Below are positions 32,387-42,041 of a stretch of DNA of 64,000 bases, in pieces. The position numbers were made by a program, and so were the translations under genes. Origin of the DNA: Paenibacillus durus (GTDB lineage Bacteria > Bacillota > Bacilli > Paenibacillales > Paenibacillaceae); contig NZ_CP009288.1 of assembly GCF_000756615.1 (NCBI RefSeq), forward strand, positions 4,340,001 to 4,404,000. The letters run 5' to 3'. How positions within the stretch are numbered: position 1 is the first letter of the stretch; every line of letters begins with the position of its first letter. The notes under the pieces were generated by a model that saw nothing but the letters and a program-made list of their open reading frames with translations, ran no database searches and was not told where the DNA came from.

Positions 32387-33502
32387 TCACTTGCGGCGCG
32401 AACCGGCAAGCCGACGAAGCTCCTGAACGACCAGAGCCGCGGAATCGCGCTTCCCAAGCGCCAGCGAAGCCTCGGACATTTGCTTCCGGACGGCCGGGTC
32501 GTCCGTGATGGAGCGAACCGCCTTGTAGAGCGATTGTCCGGATAAATCCCTCTCCAGGATCACGATGGCCGCTCCCGCGCGTTCCAGCTGCCGCGCATTC
32601 GCTTCCTGATGGTTGTTCGTGACGTTAGGAGACGGAATAAGAACGGAAGGAATGCCCAAAGCCGTAATTTCGGCGATAAAAGAAGCGCCCGCACGGTTCA
32701 CAATCAGGGAAGTGCAGGCGAGCACTTCCGGCATATTATGAATATAGGGAAGCACATGCAGCCAGTTTGGGAGAGTTCCAAGCTTCTGACGCAGGCTTTT
32801 ACGCGTCTCCTCGTAATAGGGTTCGCCCGTGACATACACGTAATGAACCCCGGATTCCTTAACGGCAAGCGGGGCCATTTCGATCATTGCCTCATTGATT
32901 GCTTTTGCCCCCCGGCTGCCTCCAACCACCAGCACGACCATGCTGCCTTCGGGTATGCCCAAGGTTGCGTAGCCTCGCTTCGGATTCGCCTTGCTAACCG
33001 TTGTCGCGCGCGGATTCCCGGTGTAGATGACGCGCTTGCTTCCGGGAAAAGCCGATTCGGTCCCCTCGAAGCTGACCGCCACCGTACTCGCGTACCGGCT
33101 TAAAAAGCGGTTGGTCAAGCCCGGAATCGCGTTCTGCTCGTGGATCAGGGTAGGAATGCCGAGCTTTGAGGCCGCATATACCACCGGGCCGCAGACATAT
33201 CCGCCGGTTCCCACGACAACATCGGGCTTAAATTCCTTCAGCATCCGTCTGGACTCCCTCACGCCCTTGAGGAAACGCATCACCGTCTTCACATTGTCCA
33301 GGGACAGCTTTCGCCGGAAGCCGGTAATATCGATCGAGCGAAACGGAAGATTCTCCTGTGGAACCAGCTTGCTTTCAAGCCCGCGCGTCCCGCCGATATA
33401 TAAAAATGCGGAAGACTCATCATCCGCCTCCAACTGCCTTGCTACGGCGACGGCGGGATAAATATGCCCTCCCGTGCCGCCGCCGCTTAATACGATACGC
33501 AT
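32387..33502 (-). CDS. murG: UDP-GlcNAc:lipid I N-acetylglucosaminyltransferase
   Basis: 371 aa, GT-B glycosyltransferase that turns lipid I into lipid II at the inner membrane face. GGGTGGHIYPAVAVA near residue 8 is the first glycine loop; VVVGTGGYVCGP near 95, GGSRGAKAINE near 190 and the donor-binding RAGASFIAEITALGIPSVLIP (split) near 265 follow. The ATG at 33502 is preceded by GAGGTGAAG. 5 bp after spoVE. Confidence 0.97.
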   Translation of the reverse strand: MRIVLSGGGTGGHIYPAVAVARQLEADDESSAFLYIGGTRGLESKLVPQENLPFRSIDITGFRRKLSLDNVKTVMRFLKGVRESRRMLKEFKPDVVVGTGGYVCGPVVYAASKLGIPTLIHEQNAIPGLTNRFLSRYASTVAVSFEGTESAFPGSKRVIYTGNPRATTVSKANPKRGYATLGIPEGSMVVLVVGGSRGAKAINEAMIEMAPLAVKESGVHYVYVTGEPYYEETRKSLRQKLGTLPNWLHVLPYIHNMPEVLACTSLIVNRAGASFIAEITALGIPSVLIPSPNVTNNHQEANARQLERAGAAIVILERDLSGQSLYKAVRSITDDPAVRKQMSEASLALGKRDSAALVVQELRRLAGSRRK

Positions 33503-33507
33503 TGCCT

Positions 33508-34605
33508 TCACCTCGCATAACGGGATAGATTAAGTAAAATGCCAAGCGCTGTAAGCATCAGCGTCAGCGAAGATCCGCCGTAGCTGATCAGCGGCAGCGT
33601 AATGCCCGTAACCGGCATCATGCCGATGACCACGCCGACATTAATAACGACCTGCACCGCCACCATGCAGACGATGCCTACAGCCAGATAGCTGCCGAAC
33701 CGGTCCGGCAGGCTCATCGCCACTCTCATTCCCCGCCAGATCAGGATGAGGAACAAGGTCAACACCGCAAGTCCGCCGATAAAGCCCAGTTCTTCAGCCA
33801 GGATGGAAAAAATAAAGTCCGTCTGCGGCTCGGGCACATAGCTGTATTTCTGGCGGCTCATGCCAAGCCCAAGCCCCCCAAGTCCGCCGGGACCGATCGC
33901 ATATAGCGACTGGATGATCTGATAGCCCTTGCCGAGCGGGTCCGACCAGGGGTCGAGAAATGCGGTAATCCGCTGAAGCCGGTAAGGCGCGGCTGCGACC
34001 AGCGCGGCGAATCCGGCGGCTCCCGCCGCGCCAAGGCCCAGCAAATGGCTCATTTTCGCCCCGGCGGTAAAGATCATCATCAGGGCCGCCCCCATCATCA
34101 CCGTCCCCGTGCCGAGATCAGGCTGAAGCATGATCAGTCCGAAGGCTGCCCCGATCAGGGCCAGCGGCGGCAGAAGCCCGCGCGTGAATGAAGAGATGTC
34201 ATAATCCTCGCGGCTCAGCCAGTTCGCCAGAAAGAGGATCATCCCCATCTTCATGAACTCGGAGGGCTGGATGCCGAAGGAACTGATGCCGAGCCAGCTG
34301 CGCGCGCCGCCGCGTACAACGCCGATTCCCGGAATCAATACAATCACAAGCAGTATGAAGCAGACGATAAGCACCGGTTTGGACAGCTTCTTCAAAACCC
34401 GGTATTCCAAGTTGGCCGTTAAGAACATGGCGGCTAGACCCAGCCCGGCAAACAGCAGCTGTCTTTTGACAAAATAAAAGGAATCGCCATAATTGCGAAA
34501 GCCCAGCACAGAGCCCGCACTGTACACCATAATCATGCCTATGGACAGGAGCGCCAGAATCGGAATAAGCAGCCAAATATCCGGCGCAGGACGAGTCTTG
34601 TTCAT
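33508..34605 (-). CDS. spoVE: SEDS peptidoglycan polymerase, SpoVE/FtsW family
   Basis: 365 aa, about ten membrane segments. Polymerises glycan from lipid II together with a class B penicillin-binding protein. SEDS signatures: SYGGSSLTLMLTALGILLNLSR (split) at the C-terminus, GGLGGLGLGMSRQKYSYVPEPQTDFIFSILAEELGF (split) in the large outer loop. Location between murD and murG is that of B. subtilis spoVE, the partner of SpoVD in spore cortex formation; ftsW proper is elsewhere in Bacillus, so spoVE is the likelier identity. ATG at 34605 with AGAGGTG upstream. Confidence 0.9.
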   Translation of the reverse strand: MNKTRPAPDIWLLIPILALLSIGMIMVYSAGSVLGFRNYGDSFYFVKRQLLFAGLGLAAMFLTANLEYRVLKKLSKPVLIVCFILLVIVLIPGIGVVRGGARSWLGISSFGIQPSEFMKMGMILFLANWLSREDYDISSFTRGLLPPLALIGAAFGLIMLQPDLGTGTVMMGAALMMIFTAGAKMSHLLGLGAAGAAGFAALVAAAPYRLQRITAFLDPWSDPLGKGYQIIQSLYAIGPGGLGGLGLGMSRQKYSYVPEPQTDFIFSILAEELGFIGGLAVLTLFLILIWRGMRVAMSLPDRFGSYLAVGIVCMVAVQVVINVGVVIGMMPVTGITLPLISYGGSSLTLMLTALGILLNLSRYAR

Positions 34606-34656
34606 GGGGAGCACACCTCTTGCATCGTAGTGGAGGCTTATCCAATTCCTCCCTAC

Positions 34657-36078
34657 TTACAGGTTATGCACCGCCTCTTTAAAAATACGCCCCCGCACTT
34701 CATAGGATGTGAACATGTCCCAACTGGCGCAGGCGGGCGACAGCAGAACGATATCACCTTCTTCGGCGAGAGCCGCTGCTTCCTGCACGGCCTTCTGCAG
34801 CACCGAGGCGGCGCTGTCTCCATTATCGACAGTGATAACCGTCTTTAATCCGGCGAGCTTCGCAACATGCGCGAGCTTGTCCTTCGTCTGTCCAAGCGCC
34901 ACCAGCGCTTTGACTCGTCCTTGAAGGACCGGGACCAGTTCCAAGTAATCCGATCCTCGGTCAAGCCCGCCGGCAATCAGCACGATCGGCTGGCGGAACG
35001 AGGCAAGCGCCATCGACGTTGCCTTGGCGTTTGTCGCTTTGGAGTTGTTGTAGTAAGCCGCGCCGCCCTTTTCCGCGACATATTCCAGCCGGTGCTCCAC
35101 ACCGCGGAAAGAAGCCAGAGTTTCGGCGAGTCCGGCAGGGTCCGCTCCGGCGGCAATGGCGACAGCGCAGGCCGCCAGCGCGTTCTCCACATTAAAGCGT
35201 CCGGGAAGACCGATGGAAGCCACCTCCGCGATTACGGTTTCACTCTCTGTATAGTCGCGGTAGATAATGACGCGTTTCAGGTCATCCTCGGTGTCAGGCA
35301 CGTAAGAGGGGCGGACAAATACTCCTTGCACCAGTTCTTCACTCATAGAAAACGGCAGAATACCCGCCTTGATACCAGGCACAAGCCCTCTGCAATACGG
35401 ATCGTCCCAGTTAAGCACAGCCGTATCACTCACTCCCTGATTGGCAAAAAGCTTCGCTTTGGAATCCACGTAGTCACGCATATCGCCGTGGTAGTCAAGA
35501 TGGGTCTCGGCCACATTCAGCAGACAGCCCACTTTAGGCCGGAAGTCTTCCGTCCCTTTAAGCTGAAAGCTGCTCAGCTCCACAACCATCCAATTGTCCG
35601 GAGAGGCTTCCTGCGCCGCCTGAGTGAGCGGAGTACCGATATTTCCGGCTACGATCGGATTCATACCGGCGGCCTCCAGCATTTTTCCTACCCAGGTCGT
35701 TGTGGTCGTCTTGCCGTTGGAGCCCGTAATACCGATGATCGGCGCCTCGCACAGGTGATAGGCCACCTCCACCTCCGTCACCACCTCGATGCCCAGCTCC
35801 AGCGCTTTCTGAACCGGCGGAACGCTGTACGGGATTCCGGGATTTTTAACGACAAGCTTTACGCCTTCGTGGACAAGTCCGTCCGGATGACCTCCACATA
35901 TAACAGAAATTCCCAAAGATTCCAGTTCGGAAGCTTCGGGACATTGTTCTCTCTCTTTTTTGTCGTTAACCGTGACGACGGCGCCATGCTCATGCAGCAC
36001 CTTGGCCACCTGCACGCCGCTCTTCGCAAGCCCCAGAACGACGATTTCTTCATCGCGGTACATATCCGGATGTTTCAT
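34657..36078 (-). CDS. murD: UDP-MurNAc-L-Ala:D-Glu ligase
   Basis: 473 aa Mur ligase; adds D-glutamate to the muropeptide precursor. N-terminal Rossmann-like domain (VVLGLAKSGVQVAKVLHEHG), ATP loop GITGSNGKTTTTTWVG near residue 118, ENALAACAVAIAAG near residue 295 and the C-terminal KATNAKATSMAL / GGLDRGSDY motifs. AAGGGG lies ten bases before the ATG. The mraY stop is 3 bp upstream. Confidence 0.97.
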   Translation of the reverse strand: MKHPDMYRDEEIVVLGLAKSGVQVAKVLHEHGAVVTVNDKKEREQCPEASELESLGISVICGGHPDGLVHEGVKLVVKNPGIPYSVPPVQKALELGIEVVTEVEVAYHLCEAPIIGITGSNGKTTTTTWVGKMLEAAGMNPIVAGNIGTPLTQAAQEASPDNWMVVELSSFQLKGTEDFRPKVGCLLNVAETHLDYHGDMRDYVDSKAKLFANQGVSDTAVLNWDDPYCRGLVPGIKAGILPFSMSEELVQGVFVRPSYVPDTEDDLKRVIIYRDYTESETVIAEVASIGLPGRFNVENALAACAVAIAAGADPAGLAETLASFRGVEHRLEYVAEKGGAAYYNNSKATNAKATSMALASFRQPIVLIAGGLDRGSDYLELVPVLQGRVKALVALGQTKDKLAHVAKLAGLKTVITVDNGDSAASVLQKAVQEAAALAEEGDIVLLSPACASWDMFTSYEVRGRIFKEAVHNL

Positions 36079-36081
36079 TAT

Positions 36082-37047
36082 CTACAACCCCTTGCTCATA
36101 TAAAGTCCCAGGACAGCCAAGACGATGCTTACCGCCCAGAAGGTAATGACGACCCGCCATTCCGACCAGCCGCCAAGCTCGAAGTGATGATGGATCGGGC
36201 TCATTCTGAAAATACGCTTGCCGCGTGTCTTGAAGGACGCGACCTGCAAAACGACGGACAGCATTTCAATAACAAAGACGCCGCCGATTACGACAAACAG
36301 CAGCTCTGTTTTGGTAACAATGGCAATGGCGCCAATCGCGCCTCCAATGCCGAAGGAGCCGAAGTCCCCCATAAACACCTTGGCCGGATGAGCATTGAAC
36401 ACCAGAAAGCCAAGCACCGCACCAATCATCGCTGCGGCGCATACTCCTGCCGCAATGGAAGTGGCCTGCATGGCCACTACAGCAAAAGCAGCGAGCGCAA
36501 TGGCGCTGACGCCCGATAACAATCCGTCTACTCCATCGGTAAAATTGACTGCATTGGTTACAGCCATCATCATGAGGATAATAAACGGATAGTAGAACCA
36601 ACTGCCCCAGTCAAAGCTGATGGCTGTACCCGGGATGCTGATGCTTGTATTGTGTCCGGCGGAAATCAGCAGGCCGCATATGATGGCACCCACCAATAGC
36701 TGTCCTAACAGCTTTTGCCGCGGAGTCAGTCCAAGTGAGCGTTTAAAAGCGATTTTGATATAATCATCCAGGAAGCCGACCAGGCCATAGCCAAGCATAG
36801 CTACCAAAAGGACATAAAAGTCCGTATTTATGACGGAAAATTTCAGAAAAGACAAGGTGGACGCCAGCATGATGATAATTCCGCCCATCGTGGGCGTTCC
36901 CGCTTTTTTCAAATGACTTTGAGGCCCGTCGTCGCGAACCTGCTGTCCGAATTTCAAGCGGCGCAGCAGCGGAATGATGAGCGGAGCGGCAATGACCGCA
37001 AGGATAAAGGATATGGCGATAGTTAGAAGCAGCAGTTGATAATCCAC
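36082..37047 (-). CDS. mraY: Phospho-MurNAc-pentapeptide translocase
   Basis: 321 aa integral membrane enzyme making lipid I. Ten predicted membrane segments; DGPQSHLKKAGTPTMGG near residue 40, the catalytic Asp pair in GFLDDYIKI near residue 95 and NFTDGVDGL near residue 165, and the FMSPIHHHFE-type loop (RMSPIHHHFEL) near residue 285. GTG start with AGAGGA upstream. Between murF and murD as usual. Confidence 0.97.
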   Translation of the reverse strand: MDYQLLLLTIAISFILAVIAAPLIIPLLRRLKFGQQVRDDGPQSHLKKAGTPTMGGIIIMLASTLSFLKFSVINTDFYVLLVAMLGYGLVGFLDDYIKIAFKRSLGLTPRQKLLGQLLVGAIICGLLISAGHNTSISIPGTAISFDWGSWFYYPFIILMMMAVTNAVNFTDGVDGLLSGVSAIALAAFAVVAMQATSIAAGVCAAAMIGAVLGFLVFNAHPAKVFMGDFGSFGIGGAIGAIAIVTKTELLFVVIGGVFVIEMLSVVLQVASFKTRGKRIFRMSPIHHHFELGGWSEWRVVITFWAVSIVLAVLGLYMSKGL

Positions 37048-37068
37048 GGGTTCATCCTCTCCAAATCT

Positions 37069-38472
37069 TTAACTTTGATCAAAATGGGCGTGCAGATGCT
37101 GGAGCGATTCTTCCAGCCTCATGCCTCTGGACGCCTTGAACAGTACGATATCTTTCTTATCGGTCTTCTTAATGAGCAGATCGGTCAGCGCAGACTTATC
37201 GGTAAAAGCATATACCCGGTCCGGACCGAACCGAAGTGCGGCGGCCTTTGCCAAATGTGCGGACAACGGTCCGTATGCAAAGACAAAGTCAACTTTCTCC
37301 GGGTCCAGATAAGACCCTATTTCCTCATGGAAGGCGGCTTCGTCCGGCCCAAGCTCAAGCATGTCCCCTAACACCGCAATTTTGGCGCCTGCACCCTTCA
37401 TGGACTGAAGCACACCGATCGCGGCCTTCATTGACGTAGGGCTGGCATTATAGGCGTCATTCAGCAGCGTAAGGCCGGAGACTGTCCGGATGATCTCAAT
37501 CCGCATTCCGGTCAGCTTGAGTCTGCTTAGTCCGTCTGCCATCTCTGCTTCGTTCACTCCGTAATGGCTTGCCACCGCCAGCGCGGCCAGACTGTTCACG
37601 ACATTATGCGTGCCAGGCAGCGGAAGCGTAAAGGCTTGCTCGCCGTGACAGCTTGAAGTGAACGTCGTTCCGCCTTGATGCGTCATGATTCCTGTCGGAT
37701 AATCGTCATTCCCGGGCTCAAGCCCGAAGCGGAACGTCCTAAGGCCCTCCGGCGCCGCGAATCCCGGCTCACCCATCACTTCGGCAAGCAGCGGCTCGTC
37801 GCCGTTATAGATCAGCAGCCCGCCCGGTTTAAGCCCTTCGGTGATTTCCAGCTTTGCCCGGGCGATTTCCTTACGCGAGCCAAGCTGGAGAAGATGCGAT
37901 TCGCCCACATTGGTAATGACGGTGGTGTCCGGCTGCGCCAGTGACGAGAGCAGTGATATTTCTCCGCGCGAGCTCATGCCCATTTCCAGTACGGCGATAT
38001 CCGTATCGGGCGGCATGGACAGGACGGTGAGCGGCAGACCGATGTGATTATTAAAATTTCCCTGCGTCTTGTGCACCTTAAATCGCGTCTCCAGCAGGGC
38101 GGTAATGATATCCTTGGTCGTTGTCTTCCCATTGCTGCCAGTGACGGCGACTACGCGCGGAGCCACTTCCTGAAGGTAGGCGGATGCCAAACGCTGCAGC
38201 GCGGCCAGCGTGTCATCCACCAGAACCGCATTTCCCTGCGGAGCGGCGCCTTTATCCCGCGTCCACAGTGTTGCGGCAGCGCCGGCTTCGAGCGCAAGTC
38301 TGCTGTAATCATGCCCGTCAAAGCTGTCGCCAACCAGCGGTACAAACAGGCAGCCGGGCGTAATTTTTCGGGAGTCTGTAACGACTCCTGTAATTTCTGT
38401 ACCGGAAGCACTGCCCGGGGACAGCTCTCCCCCGCACATGGCGGCGATACTTTGCAATGTTCTTGTAATCAA
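37069..38472 (-). CDS. murF: UDP-MurNAc-tripeptide:D-Ala-D-Ala ligase
   Basis: 467 aa Mur ligase adding D-Ala-D-Ala. ATP loop AVTGSNGKTTTKDI near residue 112, LEMGMSSRGEI, then NDAYNASPTSMKAAI near residue 335 and AVLGDMLELG. TTG start at 38472 overlapping the murE stop by 4 bases, a coupling arrangement. Confidence 0.97.
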   Translation of the reverse strand: MITRTLQSIAAMCGGELSPGSASGTEITGVVTDSRKITPGCLFVPLVGDSFDGHDYSRLALEAGAAATLWTRDKGAAPQGNAVLVDDTLAALQRLASAYLQEVAPRVVAVTGSNGKTTTKDIITALLETRFKVHKTQGNFNNHIGLPLTVLSMPPDTDIAVLEMGMSSRGEISLLSSLAQPDTTVITNVGESHLLQLGSRKEIARAKLEITEGLKPGGLLIYNGDEPLLAEVMGEPGFAAPEGLRTFRFGLEPGNDDYPTGIMTHQGGTTFTSSCHGEQAFTLPLPGTHNVVNSLAALAVASHYGVNEAEMADGLSRLKLTGMRIEIIRTVSGLTLLNDAYNASPTSMKAAIGVLQSMKGAGAKIAVLGDMLELGPDEAAFHEEIGSYLDPEKVDFVFAYGPLSAHLAKAAALRFGPDRVYAFTDKSALTDLLIKKTDKKDIVLFKASRGMRLEESLQHLHAHFDQS

Positions 38473-39956
38473 TGGCTTCGACCCCTTATGGCTTCTTGGG
38501 CGACGATTCGGTCATCGAAATCGAGAACAGCGCCGCCAATGAGTTGATAGGTCTCATGACCTTTCCCCGCAATCAATACTACATCGCCGGGGCTTGCCAT
38601 ATCAATAGCTTTCACGATTGCTTCGCGCCGGTCGACAATCAGCTCATATTGGCTGCGGTCCACGCTGTCTTCGATCAGCCCGGCCTCAATATCCTTCAGA
38701 ATCGCAGCCGGATCTTCGGTACGCGGGTTGTCGGAAGTAACCAATATGAGGTCACTGTATTTAGCTGAGATCTTGCCCATTAGCGGCCGCTTAGTCCGGT
38801 CACGGTCGCCGCCGCAGCCGAAGACGGTCAGGACTTTACCCTCCGCGAACTCCCGGACTGTGCGAAGCACATTTTCCAGTCCGTCCGGAGTATGCGCGTA
38901 GTCTACAACGACCGCGTAAGGCTGGCCTTCGTCAACCGACTCCACACGCCCGCTTACACCCGGAACTGCTTCAAGGCTGGCCTTGATATCCGCAAGCGGA
39001 ACTTCCTCAAGCAGAGCGGCGCTTATGGCGGCAAGCGCGTTGTACACATTGAATTTGCCTACCATCTTAAGTGAAATATCAGCTTCGCCCTTAAAGGTGT
39101 CCACGTGAAAAGAGGTGCCTTTGGCCGTGATGGAGATTTGCGAAGCTCGGACGTTGGCGTCGTTGTCAATGCCATACGTAATGACTTCCGCCGCCGTCTG
39201 GGCCGCAAAATAGGAGCTTGCCGCGTCGTCCGCGTTCAATACAGCGTATTTCCGTTCTTCTTTCCAAGGGGAAATCACATTTCCAAGTCTGGAGAAGAAC
39301 AGTCCCTTCGCCGCGCGGTATTCTTCCATCGTATGATGATAATCCAAATGATCCTGTGTCAGATTGGTGAAAATGGCGGTACGGAAATCCGTTCCTTTTA
39401 CCCGCCCCTGCTCGAGCGCATGCGAGGAAACCTCCATCACGCAGCACTGCACGCCACTAGACGCCATATCATTCAGAGAACGCTGAAGCTCCAGCGATTC
39501 CGGCGTCGTCCGGGGCATCGGATAGCTGTCCCCGCCATAGCGCATTTGAATTGTTCCGATAAGCCCCGTCTTTATACCATGGTCCTCCATGATGCGTTCG
39601 ATCAAATATGTTGTCGTCGTCTTTCCGTTCGTACCGGTAACACCGATCATCTTCATCCGGCTGCTGGGCGACTTGAAAAATGCATTCGACAGGACGGACA
39701 TCGCGAACCGGCTGTCATCGACCACAATCTGCGGCAGATCGATTTCAAGCTTTCGCTCGACTACAAGCGCAGCCGCCCCGCTTGATGCGGCTTGAGGGGC
39801 AAAATCATGTCCGTCCACGGTAAATCCGGGCAGGCAGATGAACAGATCACCCGGCTTTACACGGCGGGAATCCGCCTGCAATTCGGTAATTTCTATCCCG
39901 CCATTTCCGTATAAACGCGCAGCCGCCAGACAGGATGATAAATCTTCAAGTTTCAT
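38469..39956 (-). CDS. murE: UDP-MurNAc-dipeptide:meso-diaminopimelate ligase
   Basis: 495 aa. ATP loop GVTGTNGKTTTTYLIE near residue 110. The substrate motif TSDNPRTEDP near residue 408 corresponds to the DNPR signature of enzymes adding meso-diaminopimelate, consistent with dapL in the window. ATG at 39956 follows GAGGGA by six bases; a TTG two codons upstream is open. Confidence 0.97.
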   Translation of the reverse strand: MKLEDLSSCLAAARLYGNGGIEITELQADSRRVKPGDLFICLPGFTVDGHDFAPQAASSGAAALVVERKLEIDLPQIVVDDSRFAMSVLSNAFFKSPSSRMKMIGVTGTNGKTTTTYLIERIMEDHGIKTGLIGTIQMRYGGDSYPMPRTTPESLELQRSLNDMASSGVQCCVMEVSSHALEQGRVKGTDFRTAIFTNLTQDHLDYHHTMEEYRAAKGLFFSRLGNVISPWKEERKYAVLNADDAASSYFAAQTAAEVITYGIDNDANVRASQISITAKGTSFHVDTFKGEADISLKMVGKFNVYNALAAISAALLEEVPLADIKASLEAVPGVSGRVESVDEGQPYAVVVDYAHTPDGLENVLRTVREFAEGKVLTVFGCGGDRDRTKRPLMGKISAKYSDLILVTSDNPRTEDPAAILKDIEAGLIEDSVDRSQYELIVDRREAIVKAIDMASPGDVVLIAGKGHETYQLIGGAVLDFDDRIVAQEAIRGRSH

Positions 39957-40000
39957 TTTCAATCCCTCGCTCCATTATATCGAATAATCTCTCTTTATCA

Positions 40001-41926
40001 TTATGGACTGGAAGAACCCATATAAATCCGGATCGTCGATCCCCGTTCCACTCTTGTTCCCGCCTTGGGCGCCTGATTGATAACCGTATCCCCGGTGCCA
40101 GAACGGACAAGATTGAAATTCATATTCATATCCTCGTAAATGTCCTGGGCTGTAGCGCCGACCAAATCCGGTACTACATCAATGGGCGTCTCCCCGAGCT
40201 TGTAGACCTTGGCCAGCTGATCTTTACGCTGAGGCACCTTCAAATAATGCAGGGAATCCTCCAGAATATTCTGCACGATCGGCGCAGCCACAACGCCCCC
40301 GAATTGGATGCCTTGCGGATTGTCCACAGCGGTGTATACGACAATTTGCGGATCATCCGCAGGCGCGAAGCCGACAAAAGAAACGATATGCTCCGACGAG
40401 GAATAGCGTCCGTTAATGACTTTTTGCGCAGTACCCGTCTTGCCGCCGACCCGGTAGCCGTCAATAAATGCCGGCCGGCCCGTTCCTTTGGCGACGACGC
40501 TCTCCAGCGCTTCGCGCACCTTCTTCGACGTCTCCTCCGAGATGACCTGACGAATCATCTCCGGCTTCACTTCGGATACGGTCTGCCCGGTATCCGGATT
40601 GACCCACGCTTTGGCAACATGCGGCTTGTAAAGCTTCCCGCCGTTGACCGCCGCCGACACCGCCGCAATCTGTTGAATCGGCGTTACGGATACCCCTTGG
40701 CCGAAGGCTGTAGTTGCCAGTTCCACCGGCCCTACCCGGGACGGCTTGAACAGGATGCCGTTCTCCTCGCCGTTCAGATCAATTCCCGTTTTACTGCCGA
40801 AGCCGAAGTTGCGGATATATTGGAACAGCGCGTCTTTTCCGAGCCGCTGTCCCAGAACAACGAAGCCGGGATTGCAGGAATTCTCCACTACTTGCAGAAA
40901 TGTTTCGCTACCGTGGCCGCCTTTTTTCCAGCAGCGCAGCCTGGCCCCGCCTACTTCAATATAGCCGGGATCGTAAAAGTGGTCATGCTGCAAATCCACC
41001 TTGTGCTCGTTCAGCGCAGCAGCCAGCGTAATGATCTTGAATGTTGAACCGGGTTCGTATGTCATCCAGATCGGCAGATTCCGGTTATAGATCGCGGAGT
41101 CATACTCTTTATACTGGCCCGGTTCATAACCGGGACGGCTTGCCATCGCCAGAATCTCCCCGTTCTTCGGATTCATTGCAATCGCCCAGCTTGCGTTGGC
41201 CTGATATTTGACCATGGCCTGATCCAGTTCCCGTTCCATAATGGACTGGATCTGCTTGTCAATGGTCAGTTCGAGGTTCAGGCCATCTTGGGGCTGCGCG
41301 TATCTCTCCGAAGAGCCGGGCATCAGCCGTCCCCCCGCATCGGACAAATACGAAATATTCCCGCCGATGCCTCTCAGCAGCTTGTCATAGACATTTTCGA
41401 TCCCGGTAATTCCCTGATTGTCTATGCCTGTGAAGCCGAGTATATGCGCCGCCAAATCTCCATAAGGGTAAAAACGCTTGCTGTCCTCGGCCACAACGAT
41501 GCCCGGCAGCTGCAAATCACGAATGTTCCCGGCGAGCTCCATCGTAATTTTGCGTCCGCCGGGCTGCAGTCTCACCGTGGATTCACGTTTTGATAGCAGG
41601 GTTACCAGCTTCTCCTGCGTCATTCCCAGAAGCGGAGCCAGCTTTACCGCCGTCCCCTCTTTGTCCTTGACCTGCACCGGAATGGCATACACGGTCGGCG
41701 AACTGATGTTATAGGCCAGTGCAGTCCCTTCGCGGTCCAGAATTTCGCCGCGTTTGGCCGTGAACGGAATGTTACGGCGCCATGAATTCTCCGCCTTGGC
41801 TGACAATTCTTCTCCCTTGGACAGCTGCACATAGGCAAGACGCAGGACCAGAGCTATGAATAACACGGCAAGCCCCAGCAGAGTCCATAGCATCCGCCGC
41901 CGCGACACAACATTCGAAACTTTCAT
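40001..41926 (-). CDS. spoVD: Sporulation-specific penicillin-binding protein SpoVD
   Basis: 641 aa class B PBP. N-terminal membrane anchor (about 12-32), dimerisation domain (RGEILDREGTALAYN near 58), transpeptidase with SxxK in YEPGSTFKIITL near 300, SxN in VENSCNPGF and KTG in VGGKTGTAQK near 515, and a single C-terminal PASTA domain (about 575-635). The single PASTA and very close match to B. subtilis SpoVD distinguish it from PbpB. I use the ATG at 41926 (MKVSNVVSRRRM), matching SpoVD; the frame is open 16 codons upstream. Partner of SpoVE in cortex synthesis. Confidence 0.94.
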   Translation of the reverse strand: MKVSNVVSRRRMLWTLLGLAVLFIALVLRLAYVQLSKGEELSAKAENSWRRNIPFTAKRGEILDREGTALAYNISSPTVYAIPVQVKDKEGTAVKLAPLLGMTQEKLVTLLSKRESTVRLQPGGRKITMELAGNIRDLQLPGIVVAEDSKRFYPYGDLAAHILGFTGIDNQGITGIENVYDKLLRGIGGNISYLSDAGGRLMPGSSERYAQPQDGLNLELTIDKQIQSIMERELDQAMVKYQANASWAIAMNPKNGEILAMASRPGYEPGQYKEYDSAIYNRNLPIWMTYEPGSTFKIITLAAALNEHKVDLQHDHFYDPGYIEVGGARLRCWKKGGHGSETFLQVVENSCNPGFVVLGQRLGKDALFQYIRNFGFGSKTGIDLNGEENGILFKPSRVGPVELATTAFGQGVSVTPIQQIAAVSAAVNGGKLYKPHVAKAWVNPDTGQTVSEVKPEMIRQVISEETSKKVREALESVVAKGTGRPAFIDGYRVGGKTGTAQKVINGRYSSSEHIVSFVGFAPADDPQIVVYTAVDNPQGIQFGGVVAAPIVQNILEDSLHYLKVPQRKDQLAKVYKLGETPIDVVPDLVGATAQDIYEDMNMNFNLVRSGTGDTVINQAPKAGTRVERGSTIRIYMGSSSP

Positions 41927-42041
41927 CTCTGTCATCCCCGCTTTCCAAAGCATAGACATGCGCTCTTTCTTCATGACTATTCAGGACAAACAGGGCTTAG
42001 AACAAGCCTAGTTCGAGGATGCGGCGTTCTGTTCGGAGTTA

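Noticed and set aside
34867..36519. 550-codon plus-strand frame opposite murD and mraY
   Set aside because: Covers two genuine genes on the other strand; composition shadow.
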